Shown: piece after piece, positions 36,034 through 46,181 of the stretch
How the letters are laid out: each line of letters starts with the position of its first letter
How positions within the stretch are numbered: the stretch's first letter is position 1
Assembly (NCBI GenBank): GCA_905221605.1
Contig: CAJNDS010002123.1
Span: forward strand, 472,501 to 522,500
Direction of reading: 5' to 3'
Source of the DNA: Symbiodinium natans
Lineage: Eukaryota; Sar; Dinophyceae; Suessiales; Symbiodiniaceae
DNA: 50,000 nucleotides
Notes under the pieces: model-generated
What the model was told of the DNA's origin: nothing
Database searches by the model: none
Seen by the model: only the letters and a program-made list of their open reading frames with translations
Made by a program: the position numbers and the translations under genes

Positions 36034-36612
36034 TAGCTGGAATCCCGAAAACCACTCCAGGCATATCGAAGTGTTGCCGTGGCTCTTTCGGCTTTCGGGG
36101 CCTCGAAGAGGTGCTTGTGAACGACCTGAAGGCAAATCGATCAGGGTTTAGGGTTTAGGGTTTAGGGTTTAGGGTTATGGGTTATCTAGCGAGAGCCCTG
36201 GTTTTGGGTTTAGAGGGTTTAGGGTTTAGAGTTTAGGGGTGTAGGGTTAAGACCCTAGACGCGAAAAATACGTAACACATCCAACAAGTACAGCACATCG
36301 AGCACATCAAACATAGCTACCAAATCCAACCGCTCCAAGACATGTGGGAAACATATTGAACCCTGGCGAATCAAAAAAAAGTGCAGCGCAACCAACATGT
36401 CTAGCAGAACCGAGTACGTTTAATCAATAGAACACAGCTGATAAAGATGCAGCACATGAAACACACCCTAAAAATCCCAAACAGCTTTGGCATTTCAAAC
36501 AAATCCGGCAGTATCCCTGCATACGACACATACAGACAGATATACATATGTGTGTATATATATATACACACGTACATACACATTTTCATACCCTGAGGAT
36601 GCATCGATTGGC

Positions 36613-39174
36613 TCAGACAACTGCCTCGTCTATAGAATCATCGGCGCTATCATCAGCGTTGTTGCTGACTATCACTTTGCCCTTGCCACCGGTCTTCACA
36701 ACGTTCAGCACACCTCTGACGATGTTCTCGGTGAAGATGGTCTTCGAAGCTCTCTCCCCCACTTCCACGTGAGCAGGACGGTTAAAACCGCCGGTAAACC
36801 TTACTTCTCCAACAACCAAGGGGAAAACAAGTTAAACCTTAATATTCCTACAAAACAAGGAAACCCAAAAACATAAAGTTCAACCAAAGGCGAAGTAAGA
36901 AACTCACTTGTGGTCACAATCAAAGTTCCGCCCTGCTGGTCGATGGCGGCAGTGCCGTTGTGCGTGTAGGACTTCCCGTCTGACGACCTAGGATGGCCCG
37001 TAAGACCCTCGGAAAAAAAACCCTAAACCCTAAACCCTAAACCCTAAACCCTAAACCCTAAACCCTAAACCCTAAACCCTCCTAAACCCCATAAAAAGGG
37101 TTTCGGGCTTGGGGTTTAGGCTTTAGGGTTTAGGAGGGGAAGTATAAAAATATCCCCAAGGGCCTACCGAGTGACAGATGGTTGTCCCAGGCATCGAAGT
37201 GGCACTGGCTAAAAGTAACGGTGCCAGCGCCGGCTGTTTGAGCGACCTGTACCTCTACTGAACTTGGAATCCTAGGAAAAAATCTAGCTTCAGCTGCTTC
37301 TTAGGAATTACAGTGCCCCAAAAAACACTTAAAAAAATGGTTCCCAGGAGTCCCTAAGGTACAGCAGGACCCCAAAAAGCGCTGTTCACAAACTTGACCG
37401 CTCCTACATTGGCAGGCCCCACGACGACATGCCGCGGGGACGCATCGCGCCTCTGGCAGAAGCCACCGTTGTCGCAAAAGGCCGTGAACTCCCCGTTTGT
37501 TATCAAAATCCTTGGTGCAAGGAGGGGCTTTCTAGTTACAAGTAGAAACATGAAAAGCCCTATATGGGTTACAAGGCTCGTAACTTATAGCTAGGTTAGA
37601 AGTCCCTGAACTACAGTTGGTGTATGAAGGGTGGCCCTCTTCTTTGTAGCCCAAGCAAACACAAGGGTACCCTTTTGGGGTTTGGTTGCTTGAAAAAGGA
37701 ACCTTGAACCAACAAAAAAGGGGAACCCTAAACCCTAAACCCTAAACGCTAAACCCTAAACCCTAAACGCTAAGCCCTAAGCCCTAAGCCCTAAGCCCTA
37801 AACCCTAAACCCTAACCCTGCCAGGAATCCCATAGGCCTGGCTCTGGTCAACCTGGACGCTTGCGTTGGTGGCAAGATCCATACCGATTCCCAAGAAGTT
37901 GCCGTTCATGCTTCCTTTGGCCCTTTCAATGAAATGATACCCAATGGCATACCCAAATGCGAATGTGTTGAACACATACCAGTCAGAACGACCCATGACA
38001 AAGGCTCGGCCAAAAGTTGTCTGGTAGCCCACGAAAGGCTGACTGCTTGAGAACCATGGGTTGAAATGGATGTCTTCCAGACGACCGATGTCATATGTCT
38101 CATCCACAAACACGCCGATGTTGATGGGCTGCCCTTGCCTATATTGAACTTGGAACCCTAGGAAAGAATAAAAATCAAGCTATTTCTTAGGAATTCATAG
38201 CACCCAAAAATGGAAAATTGTTCCCAAGTATCCCTAAGTTGCAAGCGCGCCACATAATGGCGGTGAGCGCCCACCGCAGCCAGTCCATTCCAGGAGCCCA
38301 GTAGCTCGACGTCAGTCACCGCAGCATTGTTTCCATTCCTTGGTTTTGGGTTTTGGGTTTAGGGTTTAGGGTTTAGGGTTTAGGGTTTAGGGTTTAGGGT
38401 TTAGGGTTTAGGGTTGGTAGCCTAGAAACCATAATTTCATGAGGGCACCCTTTTGGGGGTTGGCTGCCTTATAATTAAGGGAACCTTGAACCAAAAAATG
38501 GGGGAAAAGGGTACCAGTGGGCTACCAAGATTCATGAAGATGGTCCACGGGTATGAGACAGGCAAGGCTTGGCGCTCTTGTTCCTTGTAGACAATGGTGA
38601 ACCCCTGAAGCACGCCGTTCGCCTGCACGGCAATGAAAGCATCTGTGCAATCGATGTCGCAAGGCACACCCCGCCCGCCAGTTGGGATCAATACCGAGCC
38701 GTCGTTAAATGTTAGGTTCGCCCAGCGTCCGCTTCGACAATCATGTGATGGGACTACCTGGTAGGAACCCTTTAATGCGACGCCTCCGGGAATTGTCAGG
38801 TTGCCCTTCAAGAGGTACTCAGCAGGTGGGGCGTAGACATGGCCGCCGCCAGCGTCGCTTGCTGCTTTCAAAGCTTTCGCGAACGCTTCGGTGTCATCAG
38901 TTGCACCATCACCTTTGGCACCAAACGCAAGCACGTTGAAGTGGCCTCCAGGGGCCGAAGATTCCTGGGCGGCAGGGGCATGCTGGTTCACGCCCGGCAT
39001 GGTGCGCATTGCCGTGGGCAAGACGTGACCTATGCTGGTGAATGAGGCCATCCCCATCGGGCGGTCTTGAAGTTCGTGCCGGAAGCGGTGGGCGCCGTCG
39101 ACAGCTGGGACGACATTCGACAAGAGCAGAAGCACCGACAGCCAGAAGAGCTCAGGAAGGCTCCGCATAGCCAT
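36613..39174 (-). CDS. Secreted pectate-lyase-like right-handed beta-helix protein, seven exons
   Basis: Exons in coding order: 39174-38534, 38338-38243, 38138-37830, 37510-37363, 37252-37169, 37007-36904, 36799-36613. They join in frame to 1,569 nt (522 residues plus TGA). The start is the first ATG (MAMRSLPELF), followed by a hydrophobic run (WLSVLLLLSNVV) typical of a signal peptide, so a secreted or wall-directed product is inferred. Residues 79-98 carry the GAKGDGATDDTEAF motif that opens the Pectate_lyase_3/GH55-like beta-helix family. Later segments look family-typical: VPSH near 141, PWTIFMNGNNAAVTD across the exon 1/2 junction, DETYDIGRLEDIHFNPWFS at 258-276, and GRSDWYVFNTFAFGYAIGY in exon 3. 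Exon 4 carries ILITNGEF, exon 5 FSQCHFDAWDNH, and exon 6 SSDGKSYTHNGTAAIDQQGG. The substrate and catalytic residues cannot be assigned; a polysaccharide lyase or glycosidase role is inference. Junctions were chosen by frame and family continuity; the intron 5 boundary is least certain. No frameshift or internal stop is seen. Confidence 0.85.
36800..36903 (-). mobile_element. Intron 6: terminal-inverted-repeat introner with GTTT duplication
   Basis: The intron begins GTTT then CTTACTTCGCC and ends GGAGAAGTAAG before a second GTTT. The termini are inverted repeats matching 10 of 11 bases, enclosed by an exact 4-bp direct repeat. Splicing as GT-AG gives T-T-S-E-F-T-G-G, keeping the frame. The structure is that of a small cut-and-paste element whose insertion created an intron. 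Confidence 0.85.
37008..37168 (-). mobile_element. Intron 5: intron containing a nine-unit telomere array
   Basis: The reading frame resumes if the intron runs from CTC/GGTAGG to CCGAG/GGTCTT, with GGT shared at both ends. That would be a GG-AG intron, or another cut within the same repeat. Positions 37,019-37,080 are an uninterrupted CCCTAAA array on the plus strand. The boundary is less certain than for the other introns. Confidence 0.6.
37253..37362 (-). mobile_element. Intron 4: introner copy, twin of intron 2
   Basis: The 110-bp intron is flanked by GTAC, giving a GT-AG intron and the protein A-V-Q-V-A-Q. After GTAC it reads CTTAGGGACTCCTGGGAACC and ends GATTCCAAGTTCAGTAGAG. It matches intron 2 at both ends and in the middle (TTCCTAAGAAGCAGCT against TTCCTAAGAAATAGCT), with a short length difference. 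Confidence 0.85.
37511..37829 (-). mobile_element. Intron 3: composite of telomere array, D-like and A-family MITEs
   Basis: The intron is flanked by GATT. The GA-AG splice joins TAT GG to G ATT TTG, giving Y-G-I-L-I-T. Reading the coding direction it holds a TTTAGGG/TTAGGG array (37,727-37,816), a D-like MITE arm (about 37,646-37,722) and a family A MITE (37,517-37,647) that ends six bases from the acceptor. Nearly the whole intron is dispersed repeat. Its ends are CCTGG and CCAAG. Confidence 0.75.
38139..38242 (-). mobile_element. Intron 2: introner copy, twin of intron 4
   Basis: The 104-bp intron is flanked by GCAA on both sides. It reads GCAA, then CTTAGGGATACTTGGGAAC, and ends TTCCAAGTTCAATATAG before the second GCAA. 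This gives a GC-AG intron and restores R-L-Q-G-Q-P in frame. Both ends and an internal GAATTCCTAAGAA-like stretch align with intron 4 of the same gene, so the two descend from one mobile sequence. Confidence 0.85.
38339..38533 (-). mobile_element. Intron 1: MITE family D plus telomere-repeat array
   Basis: The intron lies between two copies of GAAT. Splicing before the first and before the second gives ATG AAT GGA AAC, the family-typical M-N-G-N. The donor is therefore GA and the acceptor AG. After GAAT the intron starts CTTGGTAGCCC, which is the terminus of MITE family D (38,414-38,528), and it ends CCAAG. The remainder is a TTTAGGG array at 38,343-38,413. Confidence 0.75.
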
Positions 39175-39252
39175 CTTTGCAACAGCCCTAAACCCTAAAC
39201 CCTAAACAATAAACTCAAAACCCTAAAGGAGCATAGCCATCTTTGCAACAGC
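39165..39252. repeat. Telomere-type insert between 22-bp direct repeats at the gene start
   Basis: Positions 39,165-39,186 and 39,231-39,252 are the same 22 bases. Between them lie 44 bp of degenerate CCCTAAA repeat. The repeated segment contains the start codon region, so a second ATGGCTATGC lies upstream of the real start. That copy reads ATG GCT ATG CTC CTT TAG, a five-codon upstream ORF. The array now begins 12 bp upstream of the main ATG. Confidence 0.8.
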
Positions 39253-42200
39253 AAAGCAGTACACAGCGCACTTGAGCCAAGCTTTTGCTTTGACACCATC
39301 TACACCATGGTGCCCATGGTAAGAAGCAGTTTCCCCGATGTGCAAGGGTTTAGGGTTTAGGGTTTAAGGTGTCTTGCTGCTGTGAGCTTTGTAAAACTCA
39401 CGCTAACATGTCTTGTGCGGCTAGATACCGCCGCGTCTTCGAAAATAGGCTTCCTATAAATGTTACTCAAAGGTGTTGACAGAGACCGCGGCACATGGAA
39501 CGCCAATGCAACTAGAAACGGATTTTCTGAAGAGCAAGACAGCAAGACATGCTACAGTAAATACCAGTCACATTACGCTCAATGAATAGATTCTTGCAAA
39601 AGGTTTTCAGAGGCTAAGCCCCCCGCCCCCGCCGCCAAAACCCAAGATTATTCGGAAGCTGTACATCGTGAGAGTTGGATATGTTCAGCATAGGAAGAAC
39701 AAACGGAGCTAAAGTAGTAGGGAAGTGGGTTGTCGATGGCAAGGATTTAAGATATCTAGCTTCGCTGTGTCCTGGAGGGGTCTAGGATTCGTGGTTAGGT
39801 TTTAGGGCGCTTCACAAGCATTCGCGACACCAAGTCTAGCCACAGCTGCGGGCTTTTACGGGCCCACAGCAACATGTTCCCCCATAAGCCCCAGAACACT
39901 CAGCTTTACCCCTAAACCCTAAACCCTAAACCCTAAACCCTAAACCCTAAACCCTAAACCCTAACAGCCCCAAGGGCCGGGCATACTGAAACTCGCCAAT
40001 AGCCATCCCCCCTGGCACAAGGAACTTCTTCTGCAGCGACGGCAGCGAGGACCTCAAGGCACTCCATGAGGTCGGAATAGGGTTTAGGGTTTAGGGTTTA
40101 GGGTTTAGGGTTTAGGGTTTAGGGTTTAGGGTTTAGGGTTTTTGAGGGCGGCTGTAGGGTTCAGAGTTTGGGGCTCAGGGGTCTTGGGTTTCGGCTGTGG
40201 AGCTCAAGGGTTTAGGCTGCAAGGTCTCGGCGCATGGCTTTGAAATGCTCCTAAGGGCAGCGGAGGTGGGGGGGCCCAAGGCTCGGGGTGCCCTAAACCC
40301 TAAACCCTAAACCCTAAACCCTAAACCCTAAACCCTAAACCCTGAACCCTGCTCATGAACCCTGAACCCTGAACCCTATAATCCCTAAACCCTAAACCCG
40401 AGAAGCCCCAAAAACCATAAACCCCTGATGTAACAAAAGATGAGGTAGACCTAGTGATCCCTAAACCCAAAACCCAGAACCCTAAACCCTAAACCCCTGA
40501 TTCCACCGAAGACTCCCGAAGCTTCTCCAAAGGTTCCCAACAAAAGGCCCCAAACCCTAAGCCCTGCATGGTTTAGGGTTTAGGGTTTAGGGTTTAGGGT
40601 TTGGGGTTTAGGGTTTAGGGTTTAGGGGGGGCTTGCAATAAGGGTCCCTTTTGAGGTTGTTATTAAATTATGTGGCCGCCCCCCCCCCCCCCCCCCCTAG
40701 CATTTAGGGTTGATATAGGGTTTAGTTAGGGGTACCCGAAAAGGGACCACGGTTCTGAGAAACGACCAAACCCTGGAAACCTTAACTCTTATAAACCCTT
40801 GACCACTTCAGGCCCTAGACGTGCTGGACCTTAGACCCTTAAACCCTACAGACGCTTACACCCCGCCTCCCTTATAGAACTCAGCAATATGTCTTGTACC
40901 CGCCCCTACAAGAAGCCCCAGACCCGACCACAAATCTCCAGCAGCTTATAGTTTGGGGTTAAGCGTGTTTACAAGTTGGGTCATTGTTGGTGTTTAGGCT
41001 TTTTGTTTGGCGTTCAGGGTTTAGGGCTCAGGGTTTGGGATTTGGGGCCAGGGCTATTTGTTTGCGGGGTAGGGTTCGGGATTTGGGGTTTGGGGGTTTA
41101 ACAATTAAGGTAGTTACATGGCCCCTTACTATGGGCCCCCCCGGAACCCTTGAAAAAAGGTAAGGAGCCATATTAAGGGACCATGCCCCCTAAACCCTAA
41201 ACCCTAAACCCAAAACCCTAACTACCCTAAGAAAAGCCTCATGCCTTAGAACAAAAGCCTAGCCCCCTCCACCCTCCCACAAAAACGCATCCCAGAGCCG
41301 AAGCCCTAAACCCTATACCCTAAACCCTAAACCCGGGTTTAGGGTTTAGGGTTTAGGGTTTAGGGTTCTACCCTAAACCCTATACCCTAAACCCTAAACC
41401 CTCCCCCCAATGAAAAATCATGACACGGCCGCGGTGCCGCTGCGCTTTCTGGCAGATGACCGGCACACGGTCGGGATACTTCTTGAGGACCGCCGAGGCG
41501 TCCTTCTCCAGTCTTAAAGAGGCTGCAGCGGCAGCCCTAAACCCTAAACCCTAAACCCTAAACCCTATGCCCCTAAACCCTTAACCCTATACCTTGAACC
41601 CTAACCCGTGCGCTGTAGTTGTGGTGGTTTGGTTTCGGGGTTTTGGGGTTTGGGGTTTTGGGTTACTAAGGTTCAGGGCTCCAGGGTTTTACGGGCTTGA
41701 GGCTTAGGGTTTTTGGGTTTAGGACTTTGGGGGCTTAGGGTTTGGGGGTTGTAGGGTATGGGGCTCTAGGGTTCAGAGCTTTAGGACTTCGGTTGCAAGG
41801 TTTAGGCTTTTAGGTTGTTCGAGGGCATAGGGTATTTTCGATTTTTGTTGAGGGTTTGCTAGGGGGTTTGAACTACCCTAAACCCTAAACCCTAAACCCC
41901 AAACCCTAAACCCTAAACCCTAAACCCTAAACCCTAAACCCTAAACCTTGAGAGTTTGAGAAGTTTTGGGCTTAGGGTTTGAGGCTGGGACATCCCCCGC
42001 GTGGGCATTATGTTGGGACTTGCTCCTCCAGCCTAAAGGCTTGGGAGTGCCAAATGTCCCGAGACCCTCTAGGGTTTAGGGTTTAGGGTTTACGGTTTAC
42101 GGTTCCCTAAACCCCCTCAGCCCTAAACCCTAAACCCCAAAACCGCAAACCCCGAAACCCGCAGCCCCCTCTGAATATGGGGTTTACGAAACTAGGGAGA

Positions 42201-43650
42201 CCCCTAACATAGACCCCAAATAATAGGATCCCCTTATCATCAGAGAGGGCTTAGCGTTTGCCCTAAACCCTACACCCTAAACCCTAACCCCAGGGCTCCA
42301 AGTATACAAATAATACCTACGTTGGGGTCTAAAGTCTGTAAACAATACCTACTTTGGGCGTTTTGGAGCCTAAGGGTAAACCCTAAACCCTAAACCCTAA
42401 ACCCTAAACCCCAAACCCTAAGGGGATTAGGGTTGAGGGTTTAGGAAACCCACGTAAATGTCCGACCTGCAGATTCAGAGCTTCGCCCATGCCCATGAAG
42501 GTAGGCGACTCGCCCCGGAAAGGAAACCCTAAAGTCAGTTTAAGGTTAGGGTTCAGGGTTTTGGTTTAGGGTTTAGAGTTTAGGCATTGAGGGTTGAGGG
42601 TTGATGGTTGAGGAAGTACCATGAAGAACACTCGACCAGAACTCTTCTATTCCAAATGTCAGAAAATCTTCGTGTTCTGCTTCAAAATTGGCAATAGGAA
42701 GCAACGGTGTCCCAGCACTTTCTCTGAGGATGATTGGCAGCGTCGCAACCTCTTAACCCACAAGATGTCAGTTTTTTGGGTTCGGTTTAGGGGTTTAGGG
42801 TGTAGGGGATAAGGCTAGTGATTTACATGCACTTGTACACGCAACATGCAACTACTTTGCCGTGCTCCAGCTAAGGAACCATTTAGAAGCATGGCCCCTT
42901 CGTCTGTGCCTCTCCCTGAACCCTGAAACCGCAAACCCTTACACCAACACTCAACCCCTACAAGCCCGAAACCACTCAATCATACTCAATCCTTCAAAAC
43001 CCCTAAACCCCAGTCCCTAAACCCGTAAACCCTGGACCCGAAACCCTAACCCGAAACCCGAAACCCCTAGACCCTCAACCCCTCAACCCTACAAACCTCG
43101 ACCCACCATCTGCGCGGGCGAAGCGGCTGTCTCTGGTATTGTCAAGTTATCTTTTGGGTTTAGGGTTTAGGGGTGCAAGTGTGGGGGTTTCGGGGTTTTG
43201 GGGTTTAGGGGTTCAGGGGTCAGGGGTTTACAACCTGTTTAGGGCTTAGGGGTTTAGGGTTTCGGGCTTGGGGTTCGGATGAAGCGGCACAGCTCAAAGC
43301 TCAGGGCACCATGCGGTGGGCAGTGACCCTTACGTACATAAACCCCTCAACAATCGACCCCTCCCCTTTTTTGTCCTTCCCCCCCCCCCCCCCCCCGAGT
43401 CGCCAAACCCGAAGGAATCCCCGCAACCCTAAACCCTGAACCCTAAACCCTAAACCCTAAACCCCACCACACTTTTGAAGATCGCGTTGCAAGCCACGGA
43501 GCGGGCATGCGAGCTTCGCACGCCTGCGGCCCTAACCCTACGGACTTTAGCGCTCAGTGCCTTTACGGGTCTCCTAGACATGAGGGTTTAGGGTTTAGGG
43601 TTTAGGGTTCAGGGTTCAGGGTTTAGGGCTTAGGGTTTAGGGGTTTGATG
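39253..43650. repeat. Repeat-rich spacer upstream of the beta-helix gene
   Basis: Positions 39,253-39,900 hold few repeats apart from a short array at 39,348-39,365 and may contain the promoter or 5' UTR; no element could be recognised. Arrays follow at 39,909-39,962, 40,078-40,141, 40,292-40,345, 40,568-40,628, 41,535-41,565, 41,876-41,947, 42,375-42,422 and 43,585-43,640. No gene is recognised. Confidence 0.7.
41304..41401. repeat. Inverted telomere array between perfect 31-bp direct repeats
   Basis: Positions 41,304-41,334 and 41,371-41,401 are identical and share the unusual unit CCCTATACCC within CCCTAAA repeat. The 36 bp between them run in the opposite orientation (TTTAGGG), so the left junction is a palindromic head-to-head CCCGGG and the right junction is TTCTA. 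Confidence 0.8.
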
Positions 43651-43656
43651 CGCGCC

Positions 43657-43780
43657 ATGGGGACCAAAAGAACCCTAGACACGGGCATCATCTACCCTAT
43701 ACGACTAGAATCCTTATTAGGGTCTGTGAACCATAAACACCGTTAAGGGCTTAGGGGTTGGGGTTCGTTTGGTCCTTAAG
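43657..43780. mobile_element. MITE family H, copy 1
   Basis: GGGGACCAAAAGAACCCTA at the left and GGGTTCGTTTGGTCCTTAAG at the right are inverted. The interior has ACCCTATACGACTAGAATCC and TTAGGGTCTGTGAACC, matching the left half of copy 2. Confidence 0.7.
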
Positions 43781-44344
43781 ATATACATGAGTGGTTCAAA
43801 AAAGGGCCCTAAGGTGGGCTTTCCATCCTGGATTTTGTCGCCCGACAGTCTAAGTGCTGTACCTTCAGTACCTCATACAAGCAGTCTTCGAAGATAGAGT
43901 TACTCTAGCCATTGGCAACCCTAAACCCTACACCCTACACCCTAAACCCTAAACCCGAAACCCTAAACCCTTACTCTACTGACATCGAGAAGGAGGGGCC
44001 CCCCTCCGCCCCAATCTTGCAAGAACTCCTAGATTTTGGCTGCCCAAGGAGTCTCAGCTGATGCCCGTGTCATACCTGAAGCACGCTAAGCCCTAAACCC
44101 TGAACCCTTAACCCCAAACCCCAAACCCCAAACCCTAAACCCTAAACCCTAAACCGACCCGTAAAGGCCACTAGCGAATGAAACAATGAGAACTACAGTT
44201 CTAAATCCCTCACATCGACGTGCTGCCTGCAGCGTACTCCTTCTCCGGAGGTGCCCATCTTGAGTGGTACTTCTTCATATTATGGGTTTAGGGTTTAGGG
44301 TTTAGGGTTTAGGGTTTAGGGTTTAGGGTTTAGGGTTTAGGGTT

Positions 44345-44443
44345 TCCCAAACTAGGGGGGGCGGGTACCCCTTGTATACCCAAAATAGATTAGAGTCCCC
44401 TTGAAGGGACCCACAAAAAGGGTACCCCTAGTTTCGGAAACCC
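44345..44443. mobile_element. Inverted-repeat element related to family D
   Basis: TTTCCCAAACTAGG...GGGTACCCC on the left mirrors GGGTACCCCTAGTTTCGGAAA on the right. It directly follows a TTTAGGG array. Confidence 0.6.
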
Positions 44444-45138
44444 CCATATCTACGCACGAGTATACACTTATAGGCCCGAAAGGTTGGGACATGGTTTAGG
44501 GGTTTACGGGTTTAGGGGTTTAGGGTTTTGGGTTTCCCAAAGTCCAATCCAAAGCTTAGGTCATGTACCCCCAACTACACTTAGTGAAGAAAGGGAGCCC
44601 AACTGGACTACCTCAAAGACCTACCTAGGGCCTCCTGGCTCCCGAAAGGGTTTAGGGTTTAGGGTTAGGGCTTAGGGTTTAGGGTTTAGGGTTTAGGGTT
44701 TAGGGGTACAGGGCTTTAGTTTTGCGGGGTTCGTTGAGTGAGCAACCCTACTCCCTACTCTCGGGCCGCGGGTTTGGGGGTTTATGTAAGCACCATAGCT
44801 CCTATAGGGTTTAGGGCTTTGAGTTTAGGGTTTAGGGAATAGGGTTTATCCCTCTAGGCCCTAAACCCTAAACCCTAAACCCTAGGCCCTAAACCCTAAA
44901 CCCTAAACCTACACTAGCCCGATCTCCCATGAAATGCCGGAAGCTCCGGCCACATTCCGAGCTGCAGGATTGGCCACATCGATGTAAGGGCGGATGTTTG
45001 GGGCAGGCCTCACCTCTCTCTTTAGGGTTTAGGGTTTAGGGTTTAGGGTTTAGGGTTTAGGGTTTAGGGTTTAGGGTTTAGGGTTTAGACGCAACAATAA
45101 ATTTAAACCCTATAAATCCTAAAAACTTGTATACCCTA

Positions 45139-45232
45139 TAAGGGTCCATGTAACTTATTGTTCTATACTTGGGCCCCAAAAGGAAGTACCTTAAGGCCGT
45201 AGTATTCCCTATTTAGGTACATGGACTCTTAG
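45139..45232. mobile_element. MITE family B, copy 5
   Basis: TAAGGGTCCATGTAACTTA and TAGGTACATGGACTCTTA are inverted termini. The interior has ACTTGGGCCCCAAAAGGAAG, with a small deletion against copy 1. Confidence 0.65.
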
Positions 45233-45354
45233 AGGCTGTTCCTAAAGGCCTGGACTTTGTTGTGCACTTTGCAAAAAAACTTCCTGATTCTTCGAGCCCG
45301 GCCCTGTTCTTGGGGGTTTGGGATGTATCCTGTGCAGCGGTACTATAGAGGCCT

Positions 45355-45458
45355 TCATAATTAGAACAGGGTTGTGGGGGGGTTACTTATCGCATCAGTT
45401 ATGAAGGGACCATGAGGGAATATTATGAGGAATTAGTTATTCCGACCCCTATATTAGA
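45355..45458. mobile_element. MITE family I, copy 3 (reverse)
   Basis: On the minus strand it reads TAATATAGGGGTCGG, AATATTCCCTCATGGTCCC and GTAACCCCCCC, matching copies 1 and 2. Confidence 0.6.
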
Positions 45459-45811
45459 TGATCTCATAGTTGGGGTTTCGGGCTGAGGGTTCAGGAAGTG
45501 GGGCCCCGCGTGCGTCGATAAGCAGGGAGGAACTCGGGGAGGTCGACCGTTCCATTGTTCCCGCATGAGGCACAGGCCCTAAACCCTAAACCCTAAACCC
45601 TAAACCCTAATGTAGGGTTTACGACTACGCCCTCCAATTCCCTTTACGTCGAACGCACATATGGCAGACACACACTTCTGTGCTCGAGATGGCAGCGGGC
45701 AGGTTTGGTGACTCTACAGAGGTTTGGCATTCGCCCGACCCTGCCGGCGAGTTGTAGAAAAAAGAGCGGCGCGCTTTTTGCGCGGACTCCCAGCAGCAGG
45801 GAGACACCCAA

Positions 45812-45911
45812 AGGGTCCATATGTAGTACTGATATGGAATTGGGCCAAAAACCCTATGCGGTACGGATCTTTTGGGTACCTAATTCCATAATAGTACTAC
45901 AAATGGACCCT
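45812..45911. mobile_element. MITE family F
   Basis: AGGGTCCATATGTAGTACT and AGTACTACAAATGGACCCT are 19-bp inverted termini with few mismatches. TGGAATTGGGCC and GGTACCTAATTCCATA form an inner arm. A short relative is at 32,581-32,632. Confidence 0.75.
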
Positions 45912-45917
45912 CTAGCC

Positions 45918-46035
45918 CTAAGGGTCCATGTACCTAAACAGGGAATATTTGTGCCTTAAAGTACTTCCTATACAGAGACTTTGGGGCCCAAGTATATAAT
46001 AGTAATAGTAGTAATCATAGTAATAATAATGATAT
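45918..46035. mobile_element. MITE family B, copy 6, ending in a TAATAG microsatellite
   Basis: CTAAGGGTCCATGTACCTAA opens the copy and GACTTTGGGGCCCAAGTATA closes the recognisable part. The expected right terminus is replaced by a TAATAG/TAATAA tract to about 46,035. It lies seven bases from a family F element. Confidence 0.6.
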
Positions 46036-46181
46036 TGTACAATGACCCTTGGGAACACAACGGTCTGAGAACGACATGGGAAAGTTCCGGGCTTCACCCA
46101 GGCTCGCGCTGCGCAGTCAGTCAGGAACACAAGTCAACCCTGCGAGTCTCCATGAGCTGCCTACACCCTGGTTCATAATAG

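Larger units (their letters stand above)
33200..36612. repeat. Repeat-rich spacer downstream of the beta-helix gene
   Basis: Arrays lie at 33,222-33,277, 34,303-34,358, 34,490-34,532 and 36,145-36,178. The segment GTCCTCTTTAAAGTCAA, or a close variant, occurs at about 33,825 and 33,880. A TGTGTGTATA/TATACACAC palindrome is at 36,549-36,572. Positions 36,260-36,612 lie directly after the stop codon and may be 3' UTR; no terminator signal is recognised. Confidence 0.65.

Noticed and set aside
37354-37594. Plus-strand frames overlapping the beta-helix exons (also 36,487-36,876, 38,709-39,045)
   Set aside because: They are shadows of the minus-strand exons, which carry the conserved protein sequence.
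39174-39252. Dinoflagellate spliced-leader relic upstream of the gene
   Set aside because: No match to the known leader's TTTTGGCTCAAG ending was seen; the repeated segment is better explained as a target duplication.
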